Shown one piece after another: positions 39,897-46,682 of a stretch of DNA of 46,682 nt. A program made the translations under genes and the position numbers. The notes beneath the pieces are model-generated. The model ran no database searches. It was not told the DNA's origin and saw only the letters and a program-made list of their open reading frames with translations. Each line of letters begins with the position of its first letter. The first letter of the stretch is position 1. The stretch comes from CANGYM01 sp044372405 (GTDB lineage Bacteria; Pseudomonadota; Alphaproteobacteria; JAJTHO01; CANGYM01): NCBI GenBank assembly GCA_044372405.1, contig JBILRW010000010.1, positions 1-46,682 of the forward strand. The letters run 5' to 3'.

Positions 39897-41410
39897 TGGG
39901 CCGCGTGTGCCTTCCCGCCACCCTCCTGCATCAAATCACTGAATTTGGTGGTGGATCCATCAAAGAACAATTTGACTTTACCCGTGGGGCCGTGGCGTTG
40001 TTTGGCGATGATGACTTCGGCGATGTTTTCGGCCTCCGCCAGGCGTGTCATCCATTCGTCATAGCGTTTTTGGTGGGCGTCTTTGCCTTCGTCCTGGCGT
40101 TGGGTGGGTTCGTTGCGCTGTAAGTAGTATTCTTCGCGGTAGACAAACATGACCACGTCGGCATCTTGCTCAATGGATCCGGATTCCCGGAGATCCGCCA
40201 GTTGGGGGCGTTTGTCATCCCGATTTTCCACCGCCCGGGATAACTGAGACAGGGCAATGACGGGCACCTGAAGTTCCTTGGCGATTTGTTTTAAGCCCCG
40301 GGTGATTTCCGAAATCTCATTGACCCGATTTTCCGGGCGACCGCCCACGCTGGCCTGCATCAGTTGCAAATAATCCACCACAATCAGGCCCAAATGGTGC
40401 TGTCTTTTCAGTTTTCGCGCCCGGGTTCGCAAACTGGACACCGAAATGGCCGGGGTGTCGTCGATATACAGGGGAATTTCGGCCAAATCCCGCGCCGCCT
40501 GGGCCAGGTTTTGGAATTCTTGATCCGTGAGATCCCCCCGACGGATTTTTTCGGACGGCACATTGGCCCGCTCGGACAAAATCCGAGAGGCCAGCTGTTC
40601 CGCCGACATCTCCAGGGAAAAAAAGGCCACGACGGCGCCGTTGGTGACCTTGACCTCACCATTTTTCTGCCGTTTGATGCTGGCGTGGGACGAGGCATGA
40701 AACGCCATGTTGGTGGCCAGAGAGGTCTTTCCCATGGACGGCCGCCCCGCCAGAATAATCAAATCCGAATTTTGCAGCCCGCCCAGCAAACGGTCCATGT
40801 CGGTAAAGCCTGAAGACAGGCCACTCAGGGCCCCGTCACGCTTGTACGCGGCCTCGATGATCTTCATGGTGTGGGTTAAGGTGTCCCCAAACTGAACATA
40901 GGTTTTTTGGGCCTGGCCTTTGGTGGCCAGGGTATAGAGCGCGTGTTCCGTTTCGGCGATTTGATCCATGGCCGTGCCGTCCCGGGCCAGGTCAAAGGCA
41001 TTGTTCACCACGACTTGCCCCACATCAATCAGGCTGCGCCGCAGGGCATAGTCATAAATAATGCGGGCAAAATCGTAAATGTTGATGCTGGACATGACGG
41101 AATCCGCCAGATCCTGTAAATACGCCCCGCCGCCGCCAAAGGCCGCCAGGTCCGGGTGGTCTTCAAACAGGGGCTTTAGCGTTAGCGGACTGGCCATCTG
41201 CCCCTTATCAATCATCCGCACAATGGCGGTATAGAGGGTCGCGTGCAGCCCATGAGCAAAGTGTTCCGCCAGCAAAAAATCGGAAATCTGTTCATAGGCA
41301 TTGTTGTTGGCCAGCAGGGTGCCGAGCAGGGCTTGCTCTACCTCTAAATTGGCCGGTGGGGTTCGGGGTGGCGTGACTTGCGCCTGAAGCGGGGAAAGGG
41401 TATCGGTCAT
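39893..41410 (-). CDS. dnaB: Replicative DNA helicase DnaB
   Basis: DnaB unwinds the chromosome at the fork as a hexamer. The 505 residues include the N-terminal primase-interacting domain (about 20-120, VEQALLGTLLANN), a linker helix and the RecA-like helicase domain with Walker A GRPSMGKTS (about 227-235), FFSLEMSAEQLASRI, Walker B GLIVVDYLQLM, and the arginine-finger region near SQLSRAVENR. No intein is present. The ATG at 41410 is preferred over a GTG six codons upstream because its position matches family starts. The gene is divergent from rpmF; the 263-nt gap holds no gene I can support. Confidence 0.97.
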   Translation of the reverse strand: MTDTLSPLQAQVTPPRTPPANLEVEQALLGTLLANNNAYEQISDFLLAEHFAHGLHATLYTAIVRMIDKGQMASPLTLKPLFEDHPDLAAFGGGGAYLQDLADSVMSSINIYDFARIIYDYALRRSLIDVGQVVVNNAFDLARDGTAMDQIAETEHALYTLATKGQAQKTYVQFGDTLTHTMKIIEAAYKRDGALSGLSSGFTDMDRLLGGLQNSDLIILAGRPSMGKTSLATNMAFHASSHASIKRQKNGEVKVTNGAVVAFFSLEMSAEQLASRILSERANVPSEKIRRGDLTDQEFQNLAQAARDLAEIPLYIDDTPAISVSSLRTRARKLKRQHHLGLIVVDYLQLMQASVGGRPENRVNEISEITRGLKQIAKELQVPVIALSQLSRAVENRDDKRPQLADLRESGSIEQDADVVMFVYREEYYLQRNEPTQRQDEGKDAHQKRYDEWMTRLAEAENIAEVIIAKQRHGPTGKVKLFFDGSTTKFSDLMQEGGGKAHAAH

Positions 41411-41673
41411 AGCCCCTTTATAGACCACATCGGGGCCCTTGTCATGAGGGAAGCGGGGGTGTCAGGGTCATTCAATGAAAGCGGCAAGACGCTAGATTTT
41501 GTGGGTATCTTGATGGCTCTGAAAATTATATCTCCAGCGCCTCTGAAAACTGGGATTTCAACGGGTTTCATGGAATGACCCTGCACTGTTGATACACCCC
41601 CTTGCCGCGCGGTGAAAAATCGTGTAAGAGAAATCCCCGTTTGATTTATTTTTAGAATGTTAAGGATTCTGTC

Positions 41674-41871
41674 ATGGCTGTCCCTAAAAGAAAAACCACC
41701 CCGTCCCGCCGTGGTATGCGTCGGTCCCATGATGCCATGAACATTGTGGCTTCCAGCGAATGCCCGAATTGTGGCTCTCACCGCTTGCCCCACCATGTTT
41801 GTGGGTCATGTGGTCACTATAAAGGCCGCTTTGTTTTGGCCAAACCGGCCACGGATCAAGACGCCTCCTAA
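41674..41871 (+). CDS. rpmF: Ribosomal protein L32
   Basis: A 65-residue large-subunit protein. It begins AVPKRKTTPSRRGMRRSHD as L32 does, and it keeps the zinc ribbon CPNC...CGSC (residues 30-33 and 43-46). AAGGA lies 8 nt before the ATG. The order rpmF-plsX-fabH is a well-known conserved cluster that links ribosome and fatty-acid gene expression. Confidence 0.97.
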   Translation: MAVPKRKTTPSRRGMRRSHDAMNIVASSECPNCGSHRLPHHVCGSCGHYKGRFVLAKPATDQDAS

Positions 41872-41898
41872 CCTTTTTTTACGCACAAGGACGGCACG

Positions 41899-42987
41899 AT
41901 GCCCACCCCTGCCCAGCCTATGACTCTGGCTTTGGATGCGATGGGGGGAGATTTGGCCCCCGATGCTGTTCTGAAAGGGGCGAATTTGGCCCTGCGCCGT
42001 CATCCGGGCATTCATTTTTTGTTTTTTGGGGACGAGGCCGTATTGGCCCCGCGCCTGTCGCGCCTGAAAAAAATGCAGCGGGTTTCCCAGATTATTCACG
42101 CGCCCCATACCATCCCTGCCACCATGTCGGCGTCACAGTCATTGCGTCAAAGTCGGGACACCAGCATGCGTATGGCGCTGGATGCTGTGGCAGAGGGGCG
42201 TGCCGATGCCGTGATTTCTGCGGGCAACACGGGGGCCCTGATGGCCCTGTCCAAAATGATTTTGAAAATGATTCCGGGTGTTCGGCGGCCCGCCATTACG
42301 GCCCTTTTCCCCAGCTATACGGGCAGTGTCATTATGCTGGATCTGGGGGCGACGCTGGAATGTGACGCCCCGACGCTGTATCAATTTGGTTTGATGGGAT
42401 CGACGTTTGCCCAAACGGTGCTGGGCTGGAACACGCCGTCGGTGGGCCTGCTTAATGTCGGCGAAGAACACCAAAAGGGCCATGAAGAATTAAAAGAAGC
42501 GGCGGCGTTGATGCAGCAGGACACCCGCATCCACTACACGGGCTTTTTAGAGAGCAATCACATCAGTCAAGGCCGCGCCGATGTGGTGGTGACGGATGGC
42601 TTTACCGGCAACGTGGCCCTGAAGATGGCAGAGGGCACGGCAGATTTGATTAACAAAATGACCAAACGGGCGTTTCAGCATACGCCGCTGGCCAAATTGG
42701 GCTATGTGTTGGCCCGTCCGGCCTTTGCCAAGCTGCGGGGGCAGCTGGACCCGCGCCGTTATAATGGGGCGGTTTTCTTGGGATTACAAAAAACGGTGAT
42801 TAAAAGCCACGGTCGCTCCGATGCCGTCGGGACCGCCACCGCCATTGGGGTTGCCGTGGATATGATTCAATACAAAACCATTCCCCTGATGGTGCATCGC
42901 TTTACGGGGGAAGACCCCGTCCCTGCGCTACCCCTCTCGCCCGCCCATTCTCAGCCGGATTTGGCTCAGCCGGATTTGGTATTGTGA
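41899..42987 (+). CDS. plsX: Phosphate acyltransferase PlsX
   Basis: PlsX makes acyl-phosphate from acyl-ACP for phosphatidate synthesis with PlsY. The 362 residues start LALDAMGGDLAPDAVLKGA, the family signature, with SAGNTGALMALSKM, GHEELKEAAALM and DVVVTDGFTGNVALKM further on. The last 25 residues are a repeat-like proline/serine tail (SQPDLAQPDL) that is longer than usual. It is 27 nt after rpmF, and the stop overlaps the fabH start GTG (GTGA). Confidence 0.97.
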   Translation: MPTPAQPMTLALDAMGGDLAPDAVLKGANLALRRHPGIHFLFFGDEAVLAPRLSRLKKMQRVSQIIHAPHTIPATMSASQSLRQSRDTSMRMALDAVAEGRADAVISAGNTGALMALSKMILKMIPGVRRPAITALFPSYTGSVIMLDLGATLECDAPTLYQFGLMGSTFAQTVLGWNTPSVGLLNVGEEHQKGHEELKEAAALMQQDTRIHYTGFLESNHISQGRADVVVTDGFTGNVALKMAEGTADLINKMTKRAFQHTPLAKLGYVLARPAFAKLRGQLDPRRYNGAVFLGLQKTVIKSHGRSDAVGTATAIGVAVDMIQYKTIPLMVHRFTGEDPVPALPLSPAHSQPDLAQPDLVL

Positions 42988-43952
42988 CGCGTCGCCCCTG
43001 GACTGTTTTGGGCACAGGATCCTATGTCCCCCCCCGGATTGTGCACAATCGCGACTTGGCGTCTGTTTTTGGATTGGATACGGACCACGAATGGATCGTT
43101 CAGCGCACGGGGATTGTGCAGCGGCATTTGGCCGACGGTGAAACGACATCGGACATGGCGGTGAAGGCTGCTTTGTCGGCGTTATCGGCTTCGGATGTTC
43201 GTGCTGCGGATGTGGATATGATTGTGCTGGCCACCACATCGCCCGATGATACCTTTCCCAGTGTGGCCAGTGTTGTGCAGCACCGTCTGGGGTGTTCTAC
43301 CATTCCCGCCTTTGATGTCCAGGGGGTGTGTAGTGGTTTTCTTTATGCCCTGATTACCGCCGATGCCTGGATTCAAGCCGGCCATGTGCGCACGGTTTTG
43401 GTGATTGGGGCAGAAACTATGTCGTCCTTGGTGGACTGGAAAGATCGCCGCACGGCGGTTTTGTTCGGCGATGGGGCAGGGGCCGTGGTGCTGCGGGCCA
43501 ATAAAAAGACAACATCGGGCCTGCTGAGCAGTGCCATGCATTGCGATGGGGCGTATCACGATATTTTAAAAACAGAGGGGGGTCCTTCACGAACCCGCAC
43601 GGTGGGTCATATTTATATGCAGGGGCCCGAGGTCTTTCGTCACGCCGTTCAAAAATTGGGCAGTGCGTGTGTTGAGGTTTTGGATAAAGCCAAACTCAGC
43701 ATTGCAGAAATTGACAAAATCATTCCCCACCAGGCCAACGCCCGTATTTTGGGCGCTTTGCAGGAACGTCTGCTGGCCCGGGATGATCAAATGATCGTGA
43801 CCGTGGCGCAGCATGCCAACACATCGGCGGCGTCGGTTCCCCTGGCCCTTGATTCTGCGTGGCGAGATGGTAAAGTGGGCCCGGGTCAAACGGTTTTGAT
43901 GGCGGCCATTGGGGGCGGCCTGACGTGGGGGGCCTGCGTCGTCAAACTTTAA
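42984..43952 (+). CDS. fabH: Beta-ketoacyl-ACP synthase III FabH
   Basis: FabH condenses acetyl-CoA with malonyl-ACP to start fatty acid synthesis. The 322-residue protein has the Cys116-His249-Asn279 triad in GVCSGF, IPHQANARI and HANTSAASVPLAL. The N-terminal TGSYVPPRIVHN and IVQRTGIVQRHLA motif are also typical. GTG start, overlapping plsX by 4 nt. Confidence 0.98.
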   Translation: MTRRPWTVLGTGSYVPPRIVHNRDLASVFGLDTDHEWIVQRTGIVQRHLADGETTSDMAVKAALSALSASDVRAADVDMIVLATTSPDDTFPSVASVVQHRLGCSTIPAFDVQGVCSGFLYALITADAWIQAGHVRTVLVIGAETMSSLVDWKDRRTAVLFGDGAGAVVLRANKKTTSGLLSSAMHCDGAYHDILKTEGGPSRTRTVGHIYMQGPEVFRHAVQKLGSACVEVLDKAKLSIAEIDKIIPHQANARILGALQERLLARDDQMIVTVAQHANTSAASVPLALDSAWRDGKVGPGQTVLMAAIGGGLTWGACVVKL

Positions 43953-43998
43953 CCAAAAGGCGTTAAGAACAATACAAAAAGAACAGGTTGATGATTTT

Positions 43999-45162
43999 AT
44001 GAAGGCTTTACGTTTTTTCTCCATGGCCATTGTCATGATGGTGTTTGTTGGTGCAGCAGGGGTGGCGCGCGCGCAATCTCCGGTGGCGGAGGCCCCGACC
44101 TTTGATTCCACCGCGCCCTATATGTATATGCTGGATGCCTCAACCAATACGGTTTTGTTTCAAAAATCGGGGGATACGCCGTTTCACCCGGCCTCTATGA
44201 CCAAGGCCATGACGGCCTATTTGACCTTTGAGCGCCTGCAAGATGGCCGCCTGAAAATGGAGGACACCCTGACCATCAGTGAAAATGCCTGGCGCAAGCA
44301 GGGGTCCAAGACCTTTGTGGCCCTGGGTTCCAATGTGGCTGTTAAGGATTTGGTGTATGGGATGATCGTACAGTCGGGGAATGATGCCACAACGGCCCTG
44401 GCGGAGGGGATTGCCGGCAGTGAAGAGGCCTTTGTTGATTTGATGAATGCCAAGGCCAAAGAGCTGGGCATGACCAAAACCACTTTCCGTAACCCTTACG
44501 GCTGGCCGGATCCGGATCATTTGACCTCGGCCCATGATCTCACCATTCTGGCGGCGGACCTGATTCGTCGTTTTCCCGAATTTTATCCCATTTATTCGAC
44601 CCGCGAGTTTACCTATAACGGCATTCGTCAGTTTAACCGTAACCCGCTGCTGGGCGCGGTTCCCTATGCCGATGGGATGAAGACGGGGTTTACTGATATG
44701 TCAGGATATTGTCTGATTGGATCTGGCATTAAAGAGGGTCGCCGCATTGTGTTTGTGGTGGGGGGTATGAAATCTGCCAAAGATCGCGCCATGGAAACCC
44801 GCCGTTTTCTGGATTGGGGATTCCGGGAATTTTCCCGCTTACGATTTGCCAAAGCGAACGAGCCCATTGCCACAGCCGCCGTCTGGCAGGGCCAAAAGGA
44901 CAAAGTGAATTTGACCGTGGCCGAAGATCTGGTAGCAACCTTCCCGTCTGCCGCCCGGGATGGGGTGAAACGGACGTTATCGTATCCGTCGGTTCTTTCG
45001 GCGCCGCTGAAAAAAGGGGATGTTGTGGGAAAGGCCACCTATACCAGCAGCTATTACAATATTAATGTGACCAAGGATATTATCGTCGCGGAGGATGTGC
45101 CCCACATTGCCTTTTTTGACGGGTTGTCCCAGCGCGTATCGTATTTCTTTGGCGGGCAATGA
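43999..45162 (+). CDS. dacA: D-alanyl-D-alanine carboxypeptidase DacA (PBP5-like)
   Basis: A periplasmic DD-carboxypeptidase that trims pentapeptides of peptidoglycan. The 387-residue precursor has a signal peptide (1-26, cut after GVARA), the catalytic SMTK at Ser66-Lys69, SGN at 126-128 and KTG from Lys228. The C-terminal beta domain (about 275-355) matches PBP5_C and ends in an amphipathic helix (VPHIAFFDGLSQRVSYFFGG) that attaches it to the inner membrane. A FabH-DacA link is not usual. Its stop overlaps the cysS ATG by 4 nt. Confidence 0.95.
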   Translation: MKALRFFSMAIVMMVFVGAAGVARAQSPVAEAPTFDSTAPYMYMLDASTNTVLFQKSGDTPFHPASMTKAMTAYLTFERLQDGRLKMEDTLTISENAWRKQGSKTFVALGSNVAVKDLVYGMIVQSGNDATTALAEGIAGSEEAFVDLMNAKAKELGMTKTTFRNPYGWPDPDHLTSAHDLTILAADLIRRFPEFYPIYSTREFTYNGIRQFNRNPLLGAVPYADGMKTGFTDMSGYCLIGSGIKEGRRIVFVVGGMKSAKDRAMETRRFLDWGFREFSRLRFAKANEPIATAAVWQGQKDKVNLTVAEDLVATFPSAARDGVKRTLSYPSVLSAPLKKGDVVGKATYTSSYYNINVTKDIIVAEDVPHIAFFDGLSQRVSYFFGGQ

Positions 45163-46523
45163 TTACGCTGACGGATTCGGCGCGGGGGCAGGTTGTTCCC
45201 TTTCAGCCCCGGGATCCCCGCCGGGTCACGATGTACGTCTGCGGCCCCACGGTTTATGATTATGCCCATATCGGCAATGCCCGGCCGGCGGTGGTGTTTG
45301 ATACGTTGTTTCGGTTGCTCCGATATACCTATGGAAACGATGCCGTGGTGTATGCGCGTAACATCACGGATATTGATGATAAAATCATTACGCGCAGCCA
45401 GGAAACGGGGGAATCCATTGCGCTGCTCACCCAGCGCACCCTGATGGCCTATCGCCAGGATATGGCGGCGTTGAACGTCCTGCCGCCCACGGTGGAGCCC
45501 AAGGCCACGGATCACATTCCCGATATGCTGGCCATGGTTCAAACGCTGCTGGATAAGGGCCATGCCTATGCGGCAGAGGGCCATGTTTTGTTTGATATTT
45601 CTTCGTATCCCGATTATGGCGGTCTGTCCCGTCGACCAGCCGAGGACGAGCAAGCGGGGGCCCGGGTGGCCATTGCGTCCTATAAAAAACATCCGGCGGA
45701 TTTTGTGCTCTGGAAACCCTCCCTGCCCGAGGAACCGGCCTGGGACAGCCCCTTTGGCCCCGGGCGGCCGGGCTGGCACCTGGAATGTTCCGCCATGATT
45801 CACCGGCATTTGGGGACCAGCATTGATATTCACGGCGGCGGCCAGGATTTGATGTTTCCCCATCATGAAAACGAACGGGCGCAAAGCTGCTGTTCCTGGG
45901 GGGGGCCCTTTGTGGGGACCTGGATGCACAATGGGTTTGTGACGTTTCATAACCAAAAAATGTCAAAGTCGCTGGGCAATATCACAACGGTGCATGATCT
46001 GATCCGCGGGGGCGTTCGGGGGGAAGTCATTCGTTATGTCCTGCTGTCCGCCCATTACCGACAACCCGTGAATTGGGATGATGCGGCGGTGGCGGACGCC
46101 CAGCATTTGCTGAATCGCCTGTACCGCGCCCTTGAGGGTAGCCACGAAGAGCCCCTAAACCATACTGCCCCCGATCCCGAAATCCTGGCCGCCCTGCGCG
46201 ATGATCTGGATACGCCCCGGGCGCTGCATCGCCTGCAAACCTTGGCCTCTGACATTCAATCCGAAACAAACCCTGCCGCCAAAAGAGATAAACAATTGAC
46301 GCTGCGGGCTTCGGGGGAGTGTTTGGGACTGCTCCTGACCCCATCCTGGTTACAGGGGGATGATGTGGCCCTGCATGATGACATTGCCAGCATCATCCAC
46401 GAACGGGATATTGCCAAAAAAAATAAGGATTTTGCCACGGCAGATGCGCTGCGTCATCGCCTGCTGGCCCGGGGGATTCAGCTGAAAGATACCCCGGGGG
46501 GAACGACGTGGGAAAAAATCTGA
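45159..46523 (+). CDS. cysS: Cysteinyl-tRNA synthetase CysS
   Basis: Class I synthetase charging tRNA-Cys. The 454 residues are typical. Residues 37-40 (HIGN) and KMSKS at 267-271 are the signature motifs. Zinc ligands are Cys28 in CGPTVYDY, Cys210 in WHLECSAM and the His of PHHENERAQ. The C-terminal helical domain follows. Start overlaps dacA (ATGA). It is the last gene of the pair; a 97-nt gap with a regulatory dyad follows. Confidence 0.98.
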   Translation: MITLTDSARGQVVPFQPRDPRRVTMYVCGPTVYDYAHIGNARPAVVFDTLFRLLRYTYGNDAVVYARNITDIDDKIITRSQETGESIALLTQRTLMAYRQDMAALNVLPPTVEPKATDHIPDMLAMVQTLLDKGHAYAAEGHVLFDISSYPDYGGLSRRPAEDEQAGARVAIASYKKHPADFVLWKPSLPEEPAWDSPFGPGRPGWHLECSAMIHRHLGTSIDIHGGGQDLMFPHHENERAQSCCSWGGPFVGTWMHNGFVTFHNQKMSKSLGNITTVHDLIRGGVRGEVIRYVLLSAHYRQPVNWDDAAVADAQHLLNRLYRALEGSHEEPLNHTAPDPEILAALRDDLDTPRALHRLQTLASDIQSETNPAAKRDKQLTLRASGECLGLLLTPSWLQGDDVALHDDIASIIHERDIAKKNKDFATADALRHRLLARGIQLKDTPGGTTWEKI

Positions 46524-46538
46524 GGGGGCACCCTTAAG

Positions 46539-46554
46539 TGTGACATCCGTCACA
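46539..46554 (+). promoter_or_regulatory. CRP/FNR-family operator, TGTGA-N6-TCACA
   Basis: TGTGACATCCGTCACA is an exact match to the CRP consensus dyad. A -10-like TATTCT (46576-46581) lies downstream with no good -35. The operator centre would be at about -41.5 from the predicted start near 46588, the class II activator position. Confidence 0.6.
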
Positions 46555-46620
46555 TCTTTTCGCCATAAATCCCTGTATTCTGGAAACAGAATTCATTTTT
46601 TGACGAGGAGGGTATTTTTA

Positions 46621-46682
46621 TGAGGTTTTCTAAAGGGCAGATATTTGGTTTTGGTGGCGTGGCTCTTCTTGCGGTTGCAGCG
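46621..46682 (+). CDS. Start of an exported protein, cut by window end
   Basis: Only 20 full codons are visible. GAGGAGGG lies 7 nt before the ATG, a strong ribosome site. The start MRFSKGQIFGFGGVALLAVAA has a basic end then a hydrophobic run, as in signal peptides. Family unknown. Probably controlled by the upstream CRP-type operator. Confidence 0.7.

Noticed and set aside
41407..41796. Minus-strand open frame of 129 codons over rpmF and the dnaB-rpmF gap
   Set aside because: It covers rpmF on the other strand and no domain is recognisable. Treated as a shadow frame.
1..46682. CRISPR arrays, tRNA or rRNA genes, insertion sequences with transposase
   Set aside because: No regularly spaced direct repeats, no tRNA-like TTCGA arms with acceptor pairs, and no transposase frame were seen.

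Overview
The window is 46.7 kb of densely packed bacterial chromosome, G+C-rich by eye in most genes. The protein set points to an alphaproteobacterium: SdhC/SdhD/SdhA of alphaproteobacterial type, a fused malic enzyme-phosphotransacetylase MaeB, a LolC-LolD-type exporter, a UPF0434/Trm112-like small protein, a HIG1-type membrane protein next to DnaQ, and a PAS multi-domain protein of a family common in that class. Three long copies of an asymmetric palindromic intergenic repeat, a short repeat inserted inside ispE, two toxin-antitoxin pairs and an isolated flagellar gene would suit a host-associated or genome-remodelling lineage such as Holosporales/Rickettsiales-like relatives. That placement is inference. 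I cannot name the species.

Layout. 1-362: a truncated unknown gene on the minus strand with a good sigma70-type promoter. 557-3865: dapB-leuS. 3882-9011 (minus): thrS-toxin-antitoxin-polA, four genes with spacings of 6 nt or less. 9120-12785 (minus): dnaK with a heat-shock promoter and an intrinsic terminator, then an EnvZ-like histidine kinase and a RimI-like acetyltransferase. 12902-14852: dgkA, ribD (minus, overlapping dgkA tail to tail) and ruvC. 14996-19298: the cell-elongation operon mreC-mreD-mrdA-rodA, without mreB. 19419-21554 (minus): dnaQ-HIG1-UPF0434-flhB. 21816-25066: a hypothetical membrane protein, a second toxin-antitoxin pair, ubiH-like hydroxylase and ispE. 25274-30998: PAS protein, ribH, maeB, mgtE. 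30999-31367: a gene-free stretch with two very long adjacent hairpins. 31368-36179 (minus): dnaJ, lolC, lolD, pyrB, DUF2442, YciI. 36464-37207: an AT-rich coiled-coil gene that looks foreign. 37259-41410 (minus): dnaB, then sdhC-sdhD-sdhA from its own promoter, with no sdhB. 41674-46523: rpmF-plsX-fabH, then dacA-cysS. 46539-46682: a CRP-type operator, promoter and the start of an exported protein.

Most genes are housekeeping: three aminoacyl-tRNA synthetases, replication and repair (PolA, DnaB, DnaQ, RuvC), chaperones, envelope growth, fatty acid and phospholipid initiation, respiration, riboflavin and isoprenoid synthesis. Tight start-stop overlaps (ATGA, GTGA or 8-nt type) at many junctions imply polycistronic, translationally coupled expression. 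The parts most worth a second look are the double-hairpin region after mgtE, the palindromic repeats including the one read through as protein in IspE, the toxin-antitoxin pair embedded between thrS and polA, the apparently dead kinase module of the PAS protein, the altered zinc site of RibD, and the inactive proofreading domain of PolA.
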